Below, piece by piece: positions 7,232 to 14,112 of a DNA stretch of 21,781 nt; position 1 is the first letter of the stretch, and every line of letters begins with the position of its first letter. The DNA is from JBAWYM01 sp037143575 (GTDB lineage Bacteria; Patescibacteriota; Gracilibacteria; Peribacterales; Peribacteraceae), in contig JBAWYM010000030.1 in NCBI GenBank assembly GCA_037143575.1, positions 1 through 21,781 on the forward strand. Reading direction: 5' to 3'. The notes beneath the pieces were generated by a model. That model made no database searches. It was not told the DNA's origin and saw only the letters and a program-made list of their open reading frames with translations. A program made the translations under genes and the position numbers.

Positions 7232-8290
7232 TTAATATCCACCTGCTGTAAACATTGCGAACAATTTTTCTTGGGTCCCATGATTAGATATTTCTATTGT
7301 TGGACACGGTAATTTGTGATCGATAATTGCAATCATTTCTTGAGTTCTTTTGATTATTGAATTTTTCCAGTTTGCGTATTCTTCCTGATCAAGCCTTGCG
7401 ATGTCGTCTATTTTGATTTGAAAGACAGTGGGTAGTCCATCAAAATGCTGTTGTAGATACGTGATGTTACTCTGCATTTCATTTCCCGATTGAATTCCTA
7501 GAAATTGGAGCCACGCGACTCGACTCGCATTCACGAGATCATCGATAGCTTTTTGATCTGTTTCGCTTCTGTTGGACTGAGGAAGTTGTTCGGATATTAA
7601 TGACAGTCTTCCGGAGAGACGGCGGACTTCTTTTTCTGATGCCAAGACCCGTTGTTCACGTAAGATTGGTTGATATTTTTCATTTTGTGACTTTATCCAA
7701 TATTCTCTTGAACTATCCGTATTCAAATTAGGAAATGGAACGACGGTTCTGTACCAGTCATTGCCATTGATTACTTGATGCGCAAGAACCGGATACAGGT
7801 TGGTATCTGATGGCTGTTCAACACGAATTGGTTTCACATCGCCAGTATTGGCGTAAAGGGAAACTGGCGTCTGCGCCGATGGTTCTAATGAACGAGCAAC
7901 AGAACGGATATTCCACTCTTGCGCCCCTGATTCACGGACATTCACCCATCCGAGTTGTTTTCCATCCTTGTCCCCAACGCAAGCGATTCTGCTTTCGCCA
8001 CGAACTTTGAACGCATCTGGTGCTTCGAGGATGGTATAGAGCGCAGGAACGGCATCGATTTTCTTCAGTGGAGTAACGCGATCATTTGCATCTATAGGAT
8101 CTTTGTAGACGTTGAATTCCTTGGGAAAGAGGAATTGCCGCCGGATGCCGGGGGCTTCGGGGACGGTTTCGTAGGGTACTGCTCTCTCTTTTTGCAGAGG
8201 CTTCTGTTTTGGCGCATCTGGTACAGCTGCACCCGGTTTGGGAGTTTCATTCGTATCAAATGCCGAAGAGGGTTTATTGATGTCGCCCAT
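7232..8290 (-). CDS. Uncharacterised protein with SH3-like segments
   Basis: 352 residues, starting MGDINKPSSAFDTNET. Residues 1-50 are Pro-rich and probably disordered. A central part (~75-200) has two SH3-like stretches: LYTILEAPDAFKVRGESRIACVG..GWVNVR, and VSLYANTGD..LYPVLAHQVINGNDWYR..EYWIKSQ. The C-terminal half is helical and charged (EKEVRRLSGRLSLISEQLPQ). No signal peptide or membrane segment is seen and no enzyme motif is recognised. The frame is open further upstream but that part overlaps rlmE antisense. ATG 8290 is preferred: it has an AG-rich ribosome-binding stretch and an extended -10 (TGATACAAT) giving a ~13-nt leader, unlike its leaderless-looking neighbours. GC is lower than in the flanking genes. 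It may bind a peptide or cell-wall ligand; function unknown. Confidence 0.7.
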   Translation of the reverse strand: MGDINKPSSAFDTNETPKPGAAVPDAPKQKPLQKERAVPYETVPEAPGIRRQFLFPKEFNVYKDPIDANDRVTPLKKIDAVPALYTILEAPDAFKVRGESRIACVGDKDGKQLGWVNVRESGAQEWNIRSVARSLEPSAQTPVSLYANTGDVKPIRVEQPSDTNLYPVLAHQVINGNDWYRTVVPFPNLNTDSSREYWIKSQNEKYQPILREQRVLASEKEVRRLSGRLSLISEQLPQSNRSETDQKAIDDLVNASRVAWLQFLGIQSGNEMQSNITYLQQHFDGLPTVFQIKIDDIARLDQEEYANWKNSIIKRTQEMIAIIDHKLPCPTIEISNHGTQEKLFAMFTAGGY

Positions 8291-8309
8291 AGTGCTGTTT
8301 CTTTCTTCT

Positions 8310-8318
8310 ATTGTATCA
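8310..8318 (-). promoter_or_regulatory. Extended -10 for the SH3-like gene, with a short leader
   Basis: On the minus strand TGATACAAT lies 19 nt before the ATG. The gap contains AGAAGAAAGAAA, a possible purine-rich ribosome binding site. It contrasts with the 6-7 nt spacing seen at other genes. Confidence 0.5.
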
Positions 8319-8322
8319 CAGA

Positions 8323-9042
8323 TTATGGCTTGGATGAAGGCGCTTTCCGCATCACCAGATAGATCTCTTTGCTCCGGTCGCGGCTCGTCGCCACGTGAGC
8401 CGGTTTCACTTCGGCCCAGTTCCGCTTGAGTTCCCAGAGGAACTGATCGAAGTCCGCGCCGCGGAAGACCTTGAGGACACAGCGGCCTCCGGGCTTGAGC
8501 CAGTGCTGGGCCACTTCCGCCACCATTTGATTGAGCTCGATAGATCGCCACTGATCCACGTCGGCGATGCCGCTGGTGGATGGGGCGATGTCGGAGAGGA
8601 CGAGGTCGAATGGTGAGGTTTGAGAGGAAAGGAAAGAGGTTGGAGAGGCCTGATAGGTGGGATTTGATTCAGGTGGAGAAACGTTTTGCCCTCTTGCCAT
8701 ATTGCCCTCTTGCCCTCTTTCGGGGAATTTCATTTCCTCGCTCAACACCTCATCCACCGCCACCCGATCCTTCATATCCACGATAAACGTCTTCACATTG
8801 TCCGCGATTGGCGCGATCGGAGTGAGGTCAATGCCGATGGCGCGGCCTTTGGGACCGATCTGCGCTGCCGTGTACTGGAGCCAGCTTCCCGGTGAGGCGC
8901 CGCAGTCCAGGACTTTCATCCCCGGCTTGAGCAGGCCAAATTTCTCATCGAGCTCCATGAGCTTATACACCGACCGCGCACGGTAGCCTTCGGCTGCGGC
9001 TTTGCGGCTCCATTCGTCATTGGGGATGTAGGGTTTGGGCAT
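8323..9042 (-). CDS. rlmE: 23S rRNA 2'-O-ribose U2552 methyltransferase RlmE (FtsJ)
   Basis: 239 residues against about 209 in E. coli. The SAM motif VLDCGASPGSW (44-54) and the catalytic K-D-K-E tetrad are in place: K27 (RARSVYKL), D151 (LVLSDIAP), K191 (CVLKVFRG) and E226 (SKEIYLV). It modifies U2552 of 23S rRNA during late 50S assembly. A roughly 40-residue insert (~104-143: ERGQEGNMARGQ, then Ser/Pro/Thr-rich) lies between DMKDRVAVDEVL and FDLVLSDIAP, where relatives have only a short loop; its DNA is word-repetitive. Start: ATG 7 nt after TAACCT. Minus-strand order is rsmG, hairpin, rlmE, SH3-like gene. Confidence 0.93.
   Translation of the reverse strand: MPKPYIPNDEWSRKAAAEGYRARSVYKLMELDEKFGLLKPGMKVLDCGASPGSWLQYTAAQIGPKGRAIGIDLTPIAPIADNVKTFIVDMKDRVAVDEVLSEEMKFPERGQEGNMARGQNVSPPESNPTYQASPTSFLSSQTSPFDLVLSDIAPSTSGIADVDQWRSIELNQMVAEVAQHWLKPGGRCVLKVFRGADFDQFLWELKRNWAEVKPAHVATSRDRSKEIYLVMRKAPSSKP
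8614..8733. repeat. Word-repeat DNA in frame inside rlmE
   Basis: On the plus strand, GAGAGG/AAAGAGG-type words (8614-8660) are followed by TTGCCCTCTTGCC words (8687-8722). The second word resembles the GCCTTATTGCC-type words of the hairpin at 12862-12941. It encodes the RlmE insert. Confidence 0.55.
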
Positions 9043-9055
9043 GGTGGTGAGGTTA
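9043..9055 (-). promoter_or_regulatory. -10-like TAACCT before rlmE
   Basis: TAACCT on the minus strand (9050-9055) with a 7-nt gap to the ATG at 9042. A weak hexamer, but at the spacing shared by many genes here. Confidence 0.35.
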
Positions 9056-9069
9056 TCATTTTCTCGAGC

Positions 9070-9109
9070 GCGGGATGCCTGTCATGAGCGGGGTCGAATG
9101 GCTTCCCGC
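9070..9109. repeat. Dispersed palindromic repeat, divergent copy
   Basis: GCGGGA/TCCCGC arms enclose TGTCATGAGCGGGGTCGAATGG, related to the TCGA..GAGC palindromes at 5312, 14070 and 18411. Confidence 0.45.
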
Positions 9110-9118
9110 GTGACCGAC

Positions 9119-9254
9119 ATGAGGAGAAATCGAGGAAATCGAGGAAATCGAAGAATACGAAGAATACGAGGAATACGAGGAATACGAGTTTCAAGCATCC
9201 CATGCAGCATACTCTTCGATTTCTTCTCTTTCTTCGATTTCCTCTCATTCCTCA
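9119..9254. repeat. Word-repeat hairpin between rsmG and rlmE
   Basis: The left arm (9119-9190) has copies of GAAATCGAG and GAATACGAG; the right arm (9210-9254) has the reverse-complement words (CTTCGATTTC). The right arm reaches the rsmG TGA stop. Same words as the in-frame element at 3955-4047. Confidence 0.75.
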
Positions 9255-9935
9255 TTTCAACGGCTCCTTCTTCGGAATGCCCACTTCCCGCGGATACTTG
9301 TGTGACGTCTTGGCCGCCTTTTGGAAGATGAGAATTTGTCTCTTTCCCCAGTCTCCCGGAAGTTCATACTGATACGAATCCTGAAGGTGACAGGAGAGCT
9401 CGGCGCGGGCGAGGAGAGAATCCTTCAGCTCCTGATCGATTGTCAGGCTCTTCCAGAGCAGGAGCGTGCCGCCGACCTTGAGGAATGGGGCGGCGTATTC
9501 CACCAGCACATTAATCTCCGCCACCGCGCGGCACGTCACGAAATCGTACTGTTCGCGATGCGCGGCATCCCGACCGAGTTCTTCGGCCCTTCCACAGATC
9601 AGGGACACATTCGTCAGGTTCAAGGTCTTCATGATCCGGTCAATCGCTGAGATCTTCTTCTGGACAGAATCGACCCCATAGAAGTGACAGTGCGGCAGGC
9701 TGATCGCGAGTGGAAGGAGCGGGAAGCCGCCGCCAGTGCCCAGGTCGAGGATTTTGGTCGATTGTTTGGCTCTCTTGGCGATCACATCGAGAACGGCAAC
9801 GGAATCGAGCACATTCCCGTTCCAGCAGGTTTCTTCCGTGCGGAAAGCAGAAAGGTTGATATTTGCATTCTCGGCGAGGAACGCCGTGACGAGAGCATGT
9901 AGCCGTTGTTCGATTTCAGGGGAAAGAGGAGGCAC
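9252..9935 (-). CDS. rsmG: 16S rRNA m7G527 methyltransferase RsmG (GidB)
   Basis: 227 residues from the chosen GTG. Seen: N-terminal helices, LNLSAFRTEE-like (NINLSAFRTEE), SAM-binding ILDLGTGGGFPLLPLAI, VDSVQKKISAI, the FVTCRAVAEINVLVEYAAPFLKVGG region, and the typical C-terminus KYPREVGIPKKEPL. It methylates G527 (N7) of 16S rRNA using SAM. The frame extends upstream to ATGs at 9992 and 9974, but GTG 9935 lies exactly 6 nt after an extended -10 (TGC-TACACT) and fits the usual family N-terminus, so the upstream ATGs are probably not used. Its stop codon touches the word hairpin at 9119-9254. Confidence 0.92.
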   Translation of the reverse strand: MPPLSPEIEQRLHALVTAFLAENANINLSAFRTEETCWNGNVLDSVAVLDVIAKRAKQSTKILDLGTGGGFPLLPLAISLPHCHFYGVDSVQKKISAIDRIMKTLNLTNVSLICGRAEELGRDAAHREQYDFVTCRAVAEINVLVEYAAPFLKVGGTLLLWKSLTIDQELKDSLLARAELSCHLQDSYQYELPGDWGKRQILIFQKAAKTSHKYPREVGIPKKEPLK

Positions 9936-9950
9936 CGGGAGAGTGTAGCA
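9933..9950 (-). promoter_or_regulatory. Extended -10 of rsmG, leaderless GTG
   Basis: Minus strand: TGC, TACACT (9942-9947), 6 nt, GTG at 9935. This decides the rsmG start. Confidence 0.65.
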
Positions 9951-9989
9951 ATTCTTTTGATCTGGGGGTGACATAAGTCTGGATTCGTA

Positions 9990-10016
9990 CATTTTCCATT
10001 TTCCATTATCAATGGT
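9990..10016. repeat. Short TTTTCCA tandem words
   Basis: Two to three copies of a TTTTCCA word followed by ATTATCAATGG, in the gap between divergent rsmG and pyrE. Single arm only. Confidence 0.4.
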
Positions 10017-10044
10017 TCGTCTTCTCTCACCACAGGTTTTCCAT

Positions 10045-10059
10045 TACACTGATGTCATG
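10045..10059 (+). promoter_or_regulatory. -10 of pyrE, leaderless geometry
   Basis: TACACT (10045-10050), 6 nt, ATG at 10057. No TGC extension. Confidence 0.6.
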
Positions 10060-10686
10060 CCCCACGGACAACGCATTGCAGAACTCCTCCTCAATATCGG
10101 AGCGGTGAAGCTCTCGGTGGATCCGCCGTTCACGTGGACGAGCGGCATCAAGTCGCCGATCTACTGCGACAACCGTATGCTCTACAGCCATCCCGATGCG
10201 CGGAAGTTTGTGGTGGATGCCCTGGTGCAGCGTGTGCATTGCCTGCACATCGAACCGGATGTCATCGCCGGGACCGCGACGGCGGCCATCGGTTGGGCGG
10301 CGCTCGTTGCCGACCACATGAATTTGCCGTTTATCTACGTTCGCGCCAAAGCGAAGGAGCATGGCACTAGGAAGCTCATCGAAGGCGATCTCAAGCCGGA
10401 GCAGCATGTCGTCCTGATCGAAGATCTTCTCTCCACTGCAGGCAGTGCCGCTTCATCCGTGGAAACACTGAGATCAGAGGGCAAAGCGATCGTGACCGAT
10501 GTGGTTGCGATCTTCAGCTATGAGCTTGAATCTGCTTTGGAGAAGGCTCAAGAGGCAAGAGTGCAATTGCATCCGCTCTCCACATTCTCGATTCTCCTCA
10601 AAGTGGCCGTCGAGCAAAATCGCATTTCTCAGGAGGATGCCGAAGCTGCAGCAGCGTTCATCAAGAATCCGGAGGGGTGGCGGTGA
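10057..10686 (+). CDS. pyrE: Orotate phosphoribosyltransferase
   Basis: 209 residues. It makes OMP from orotate and PRPP in pyrimidine synthesis. Seen: FTWTSGIKSPIYCDNR (N-terminal orotate/dimer region), VIAGTATAAIGWAALVAD, IYVRAKAKEHGTRKLIEG (catalytic flexible loop with K and H) and the PRPP motif VVLIEDLLSTAGSAASS, where the usual STGGS is STAGS. ATG 10057 is chosen over the in-frame ATG at 10012 because it sits 6 nt after TACACT and starts at the family N-terminus. It is divergent from rsmG and convergent with the next minus gene, the two stop codons being only 7 nt apart. No other pyr genes are in the window. Confidence 0.95.
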   Translation: MPHGQRIAELLLNIGAVKLSVDPPFTWTSGIKSPIYCDNRMLYSHPDARKFVVDALVQRVHCLHIEPDVIAGTATAAIGWAALVADHMNLPFIYVRAKAKEHGTRKLIEGDLKPEQHVVLIEDLLSTAGSAASSVETLRSEGKAIVTDVVAIFSYELESALEKAQEARVQLHPLSTFSILLKVAVEQNRISQEDAEAAAAFIKNPEGWR

Positions 10687-10693
10687 TTTGACT

Positions 10694-11542
10694 TCATATG
10701 TTTGGATCAGTGGCCCCTTCATCTTCACTACAGCCAGAGATATGTGGAGTGGTCCACTGTTCATATTTTTCAATGGCCTCCTGTAAGTTTTCAGCCCTTC
10801 CAGCTCTCACGTTATGTTCCCTGTCACTCCATTTTGCTCGTGTTCCTTTACAGATTCTCTCGAGGTATGCCGGATATGTCTCTTCTCCAAGACTGCGTTG
10901 GAATACTTGCCAAGCTTTTTTTTGATTCTCATCTTTTTTTTCATCTTCAATTTCTCCATACATCTTTTCAATCACAATTCTCCAAGCATCTCTGGTGGGG
11001 ATGATTCCTTTGAGAATGGCCATGGTTGTGGCTAAACGGCTTTTCTCTACATTCAATCTTGTATCATTTATCATTAAGCCCAATTTTTGAAATAGAGTAA
11101 GAAATTCATCTTTGTAGAGAATCGGTCGAATGCGGCTTTGAAGTGATTTTTGCTTTGGCTTTTTAATTGTTCTAGTCAAAATATTCACATGTGAACCTTC
11201 GGCGAGTCTGTAGAGAGCTTCCTCTTCAGAAGCATTCAAAGTGGTTTTCTGATGAATTCCATTTGTATCAATGACCGCTTTATAACGAGGATGGCAAATG
11301 ATGTCATCCGAAAGGAGTAAGGCGGAAAGAAGAGCAAGATTCCCTCGTGTACCAAGTAGTTCTACCAATCGTTGGATATTGGCATTGACAGTATCGACAC
11401 CTTTTCCACATTCAGCAGCGATTCCTCTAAGAGGAGAGCCTAAAGAGAATGCTGGGCCAATTTCTTTGAATTTCGGATTTTCACTACATTTCTTTTTTGT
11501 CTGTGCAATCTCTCGTTCGAGTCTGGGTTCATCGATGTACAT
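10694..11542 (-). CDS. Uncharacterised protein, AT-rich gene, possible helix-turn-helix
   Basis: 282 residues, not recognised. Charged and largely helical; no signal peptide or membrane segment. Residues ~36-64 (SPLRGIAAECGKGVDTVNANIQRLVELLG) have the spacing of a helix-turn-helix (IAxxxGxxxxTVxxxIxRL), hinting at DNA binding. A middle basic part (RTIKKPKQKSLQSRIRP) and a C-terminal part with a Lys/Glu-rich linker (EIEDEKKDENQKKAW) follow. Composition is AT-richer than the neighbours, with long T runs on the plus strand near 10915-10950, which fits a foreign or fast-evolving gene. Start: ATG 6 nt after TATAAA. It lies downstream of pheS, separated by ~140 nt holding a pheS 3' stub. Confidence 0.7.
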   Translation of the reverse strand: MYIDEPRLEREIAQTKKKCSENPKFKEIGPAFSLGSPLRGIAAECGKGVDTVNANIQRLVELLGTRGNLALLSALLLSDDIICHPRYKAVIDTNGIHQKTTLNASEEEALYRLAEGSHVNILTRTIKKPKQKSLQSRIRPILYKDEFLTLFQKLGLMINDTRLNVEKSRLATTMAILKGIIPTRDAWRIVIEKMYGEIEDEKKDENQKKAWQVFQRSLGEETYPAYLERICKGTRAKWSDREHNVRAGRAENLQEAIEKYEQWTTPHISGCSEDEGATDPNI

Positions 11543-11554
11543 GATATATTTATA
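11540..11554 (-). promoter_or_regulatory. -10 of the unknown gene, leaderless geometry
   Basis: Minus strand TATAAA (11549-11554), 6 nt, ATG at 11542. Confidence 0.5.
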
Positions 11555-11601
11555 GTACTATCTGCTTATACGTCAATAGTTTGTCGATGAAAATTGATCA
11601 A

Positions 11602-11655
11602 TCAGAACTGCCTGAGAAACCTCAGATCTCCGTTATAAAAAGCGCGAAGGTCGGG
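11602..11655 (-). pseudogene. Stub of a second pheS 3' end
   Basis: Minus-strand translation gives PDLRAFYNGDLRFLRQF and a TGA stop, against PDLRAFFSGDLRFLRQF and TAA at the end of the intact pheS 29 nt away (11684 onward). 15 of 17 residues match, and most codon differences are synonymous (CCG/CCC, CTA/CTT, GCG/GCT, GGT/GGA, CTA/CTG, CGT/AGG, CAA/CAG). Upstream of this the homology ends abruptly. It is a remnant of a diverged functional pheS rather than a fresh duplication. Confidence 0.85.
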
Positions 11656-11683
11656 CCTGCCGGCCGTAGCGTTCCTCAGTCGT

Positions 11684-12703
11684 TTAGAATTGCCTGAGAA
11701 AACGTAGATCACCAGAGAAAAACGCGCGTAGGTCCGGAATCTGATGCTTGATCATGATCAGCCGTTCCACCCCGAAGCCGAACGCGAAGCCCTGCCACTT
11801 CTTGGGATCGATGCCGCAGTTCTTCAGGACATTCGGATGGACCATCCCGCAGCCGACCACTTCGAGCCACTTCCCTTCGCGGCTCTTGCCCTCGTCACCT
11901 CGCCAGCGCATATCCACTTCCAGACCCGGTTCCACGAACGGGAAGAATCCTGTGCGGAACCGAAACTCGGCGTCCGGGAAGGTGAGCTCGCGGATGGCGG
12001 TGCTCATCACGGCTTTCATGTTGGCGAGGGTGATGTCCTTGCCGATCATCAATCCCTCGAACTGGTGGAACATTGGGGAGTGCGTGGCGTCGGAATCCTT
12101 GCGGTAGGTCTTGCCCGGGGCGATCACGCGGAGCGGCGGCGTGTGGCTCTGCATATAGCGGATCTGCATCGGTGAGGTCTGCGTTCGCAGGAGGAGACGT
12201 TCTTCCGGATTCTCCGACTTGATCCAGAAGGTATCTTGCAGATCGCGTGCCGGGTGATCGGGGGGGATATTCAATTTATTGAAGTTCATTTCTTCGGTTT
12301 CGATTTCCGGTCCCGTGGCGACATCGAAGCCCATCCGTCCGAAGACTTCTTCGACGGTGCGGATGAATTCTGGAATGAGGTGCAGGTGACCACGTTCGCG
12401 GGAGGGGATGGGGAGGGACGTGTCGAGGGCATCGGCGGTCTTCATCTTTTCCTCGGATGGTGATCCGAGTTCTTTTTTGCGGGTCTCTAATTGCGTTTCC
12501 AGTGCACCCTTCCAACGGTTGAGGTCCTCGGCGACCGTCCGGCGCTGATCCGGTGAAACATCGCGGAGCGCTTTCAGGGCATTGGTCATGGCACCGGCTT
12601 TGCGCCCGAAGAGCTCATGTTCCACGAGTGCGATTTCATCCGCCGTTGCAGCAGCATGGATGCGGTCGGAGAAGGATTGCCAGGGGGTGGGGGAGTCGGG
12701 CAT
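11684..12703 (-). CDS. pheS: Phenylalanine-tRNA ligase alpha subunit
   Basis: 339 residues, the normal length. It charges tRNA-Phe as an alpha2beta2 enzyme. N-terminal coiled-coil (~1-90), then class II core: GHLHLIPEFIRTVEEVFGRMGF, NFNKLNIPPDHPARDLQDTFW, motif 2 region RVIAPGKTYRKDSDATHSPMFHQ, and motif 3 FGFGVERLIMIKHQIPDLRAFFSGDLRFLRQF-type end. pheT, usually the next gene, is absent: downstream are a stub of another pheS 3' end and an unrelated gene. This, with the stub, suggests replacement at this locus. Start: ATG 9 nt after TACACT. Confidence 0.96.
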   Translation of the reverse strand: MPDSPTPWQSFSDRIHAAATADEIALVEHELFGRKAGAMTNALKALRDVSPDQRRTVAEDLNRWKGALETQLETRKKELGSPSEEKMKTADALDTSLPIPSRERGHLHLIPEFIRTVEEVFGRMGFDVATGPEIETEEMNFNKLNIPPDHPARDLQDTFWIKSENPEERLLLRTQTSPMQIRYMQSHTPPLRVIAPGKTYRKDSDATHSPMFHQFEGLMIGKDITLANMKAVMSTAIRELTFPDAEFRFRTGFFPFVEPGLEVDMRWRGDEGKSREGKWLEVVGCGMVHPNVLKNCGIDPKKWQGFAFGFGVERLIMIKHQIPDLRAFFSGDLRFLRQF

Positions 12704-12712
12704 GACGGGGAG

Positions 12713-12718
12713 AGTGTA
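12713..12718 (-). promoter_or_regulatory. -10 of pheS
   Basis: TACACT on the minus strand, 9 nt before the ATG at 12703; a leader of about three nt at most is predicted. Confidence 0.5.
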
Positions 12719-12728
12719 CAGCGAAAAG

Positions 12729-12822
12729 TTATTGGTTCACTAGTTATTAGTTATTGGTTTGGTTTCTTCTCATACCTCAGCCCGAATTTGCAGAAACTAA
12801 TAACTAACAACTAACAAACTCA
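12729..12822. repeat. Word-repeat hairpin, TTATTAGTTATTGG words
   Basis: Left arm GTTATTGGTTCACTAGTTATTAG-type words (~12729-12764), right arm AACTAATAACTAACAACTAAC-type words (~12797-12822). The gap between pheS and the small membrane protein holds this and the next hairpin. Confidence 0.7.
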
Positions 12823-12842
12823 TGTTATGTCTCCAAGATTTT

Positions 12843-12959
12843 TGGACAGTCCCAAAGACTTAAGGCAATAAGGCAAAAAGGAAATAGGGCAATACGTAGA
12901 ACCCCTTTTGCCTTATTGCCTTCTTTCCCTCTTGCCTTTCGTGACACTTCGATTGTCCA
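12843..12959. repeat. Word-repeat hairpin, AAGGCAATAAGGCAA words
   Basis: Left arm 12862-12896, right arm 12902-12941 (TTTTGCCTTATTGCC words), within outer arms TGGACAGTC (12843-12851) and GATTGTCCA (12951-12959). Located downstream of the small membrane protein gene. Confidence 0.7.
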
Positions 12960-12990
12960 GAGAACAACAAGACAGACCACTAATAACTGG

Positions 12991-13353
12991 CTATTGTTCC
13001 ATCGCCACCTCCACCAGCAGAAACATGACAACGATCAGGATGCCGATCCACCAGGTCAGGAGCTCTAGGAGGAAGAAGATCACGAGGATCGTGCAAGCGA
13101 CGGCCAGAAGCAAACCTTGCCGCAGCGAGACGCTCACGATTTTTCCCGTGTCCCAATGATGGAAGGGAAGGGATTTCCAGAGCGCCATGAAGAGGAGCGC
13201 GCTCACGGCGGCGATCGTCAGAAAGAAGCTCAAGAAGAACGCCGGGATAGCCTGTCCGGGTGCTGTGAGCGGGCTGATCTGAAAGAGGATCACGAGGAGG
13301 GACGTGATGGAGAGTAAGGCTGCCAGCGAGAGTCCGAAGAGGAGGGAAGTCAT
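12991..13353 (-). CDS. Small four-helix membrane protein
   Basis: 120 residues with four hydrophobic segments (~5-25, 35-58, 80-100, 100-118) and a short polar loop WKSLPFHHWDTGK in the middle. No family recognised; small proteins of this layout are frequent in CPR genomes. No good -10 at the usual spacing was found. It lies between UDG upstream and pheS downstream, both across word-repeat DNA. Function unknown. Confidence 0.6.
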   Translation of the reverse strand: MTSLLFGLSLAALLSITSLLVILFQISPLTAPGQAIPAFFLSFFLTIAAVSALLFMALWKSLPFHHWDTGKIVSVSLRQGLLLAVACTILVIFFLLELLTWWIGILIVVMFLLVEVAMEQ

Positions 13354-13443
13354 TGTCGAAGCGGTGAGCGAGTAGCGAGTAGCGGTGAGTATCGAAGGTC
13401 GCAGTGAACTGTTAACTGTTAACTGTTAACTGTTAACTGTTGA
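13354..13443. repeat. Tandem word repeats GCGAGTA and GTTAACT
   Basis: Two blocks: GCGAGTAGCGAGTAGCGG (~13367-13386), and four to five copies of AACTGTT forming a self-complementary GTTAAC ladder (13408-13441). The UDG stop codon and last codons (LTVNS) come from the ladder. Confidence 0.75.
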
Positions 13444-13991
13444 CCGCCATCGAGGAATTCTTTTAATGCCCGGAAATCATCGAACAGTGCCTGCCGCAGT
13501 CCTCCGTTGTGCAATGCTGCCGCGGGATGGTAGATGGGGAAGACTGTTATAGTTGAGTTCAGCTTTTGTGCCTTACCGTGAGCGTCGGAGATGCTGATGG
13601 TCGGGAAGAAGTGCCCGAGCGCATGGCGGCCGAGCGGGACGATGACTTTGGGTTTGATGAGTGCGATTTCCAGCTCCAGCCAGGGCATGCATTGTTCCTT
13701 TTCTTCGGGGGTCGGATCGCGGTTCTGTGGCGGGCGGTACTTCACGACATTTGAAATATACACGTCTGTCCGCTTGAGCCCGATGGATTCCAAGAGTTCA
13801 TCGAGGAATTTGCCGGCAGGTCCCACGAAGGGCCGTCCGAGCTTGTCTTCCTGCTCCCCCGGCGCTTCGCCGATGAACAGGATTTCCGCCTTGGGATTGC
13901 CTTCCCCGAGGACGGGATTGGAGGTTTTGGCCAGCTCACAGCCTTTCCAGGTTTTGAGATGGTCTTGGAGGGTTTGGAGGGTGAGGGGCAT
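13419..13991 (-). CDS. Family 4-type uracil-DNA glycosylase, partial Fe-S ligand loss
   Basis: 190 residues. It removes uracil from DNA to start base-excision repair. Motifs: GEAPGEQEDKLGRPFVGPAG (41-60), NVVKYRPPQNRDPTPEE (81-97) and HPAAALHNGG near the C-terminus. Family 4 enzymes hold a [4Fe-4S] cluster with four Cys. Here C18 and C101 (EQCMPWL) remain, but the positions of the first and third ligands are W15 and Y85 (KYRPP instead of KCRPP). The catalytic motifs look intact, so it may be active without the cluster. The stop lies inside the GTTAACT repeat. No clear leaderless -10. Confidence 0.9.
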   Translation of the reverse strand: MPLTLQTLQDHLKTWKGCELAKTSNPVLGEGNPKAEILFIGEAPGEQEDKLGRPFVGPAGKFLDELLESIGLKRTDVYISNVVKYRPPQNRDPTPEEKEQCMPWLELEIALIKPKVIVPLGRHALGHFFPTISISDAHGKAQKLNSTITVFPIYHPAAALHNGGLRQALFDDFRALKEFLDGGQQLTVNS

Positions 13992-14023
13992 TTTTCAGTG
14001 AACGGGATGGAAATCAGATCGAA

Positions 14024-14101
14024 GCAAATTTGTCATCCTGAGCGTAGTCGAAGGGTGGCAAATTTGCGATTGTCATAGTTCGACTACGCTCACTATGACA
14101 A
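14024..14101. repeat. Dispersed palindromic repeat, copy 2
   Basis: A perfect 10-bp hairpin TTGTCATAGT/ACTATGACAA around TCGACTACGCTC (14070-14101), preceded by a divergent half (GTCATCCTGAGCGTAGTCGAAGG-like) flanked by GCAAATTTG boxes. It lies between PurE (downstream end) and UDG (upstream). Confidence 0.75.
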
Positions 14102-14112
14102 TTCTCTATTTC

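Noticed and set aside
8291..8551. 87-residue N-terminal extension of the SH3-like protein
   Set aside because: It overlaps rlmE antisense, has Arg/Gly/Pro-rich shadow composition, and a better start with promoter and ribosome-binding stretch exists at 8290.
13405..13443. CRISPR-like short direct repeats
   Set aside because: Units of about 7 bp without spacers; a simple tandem ladder.
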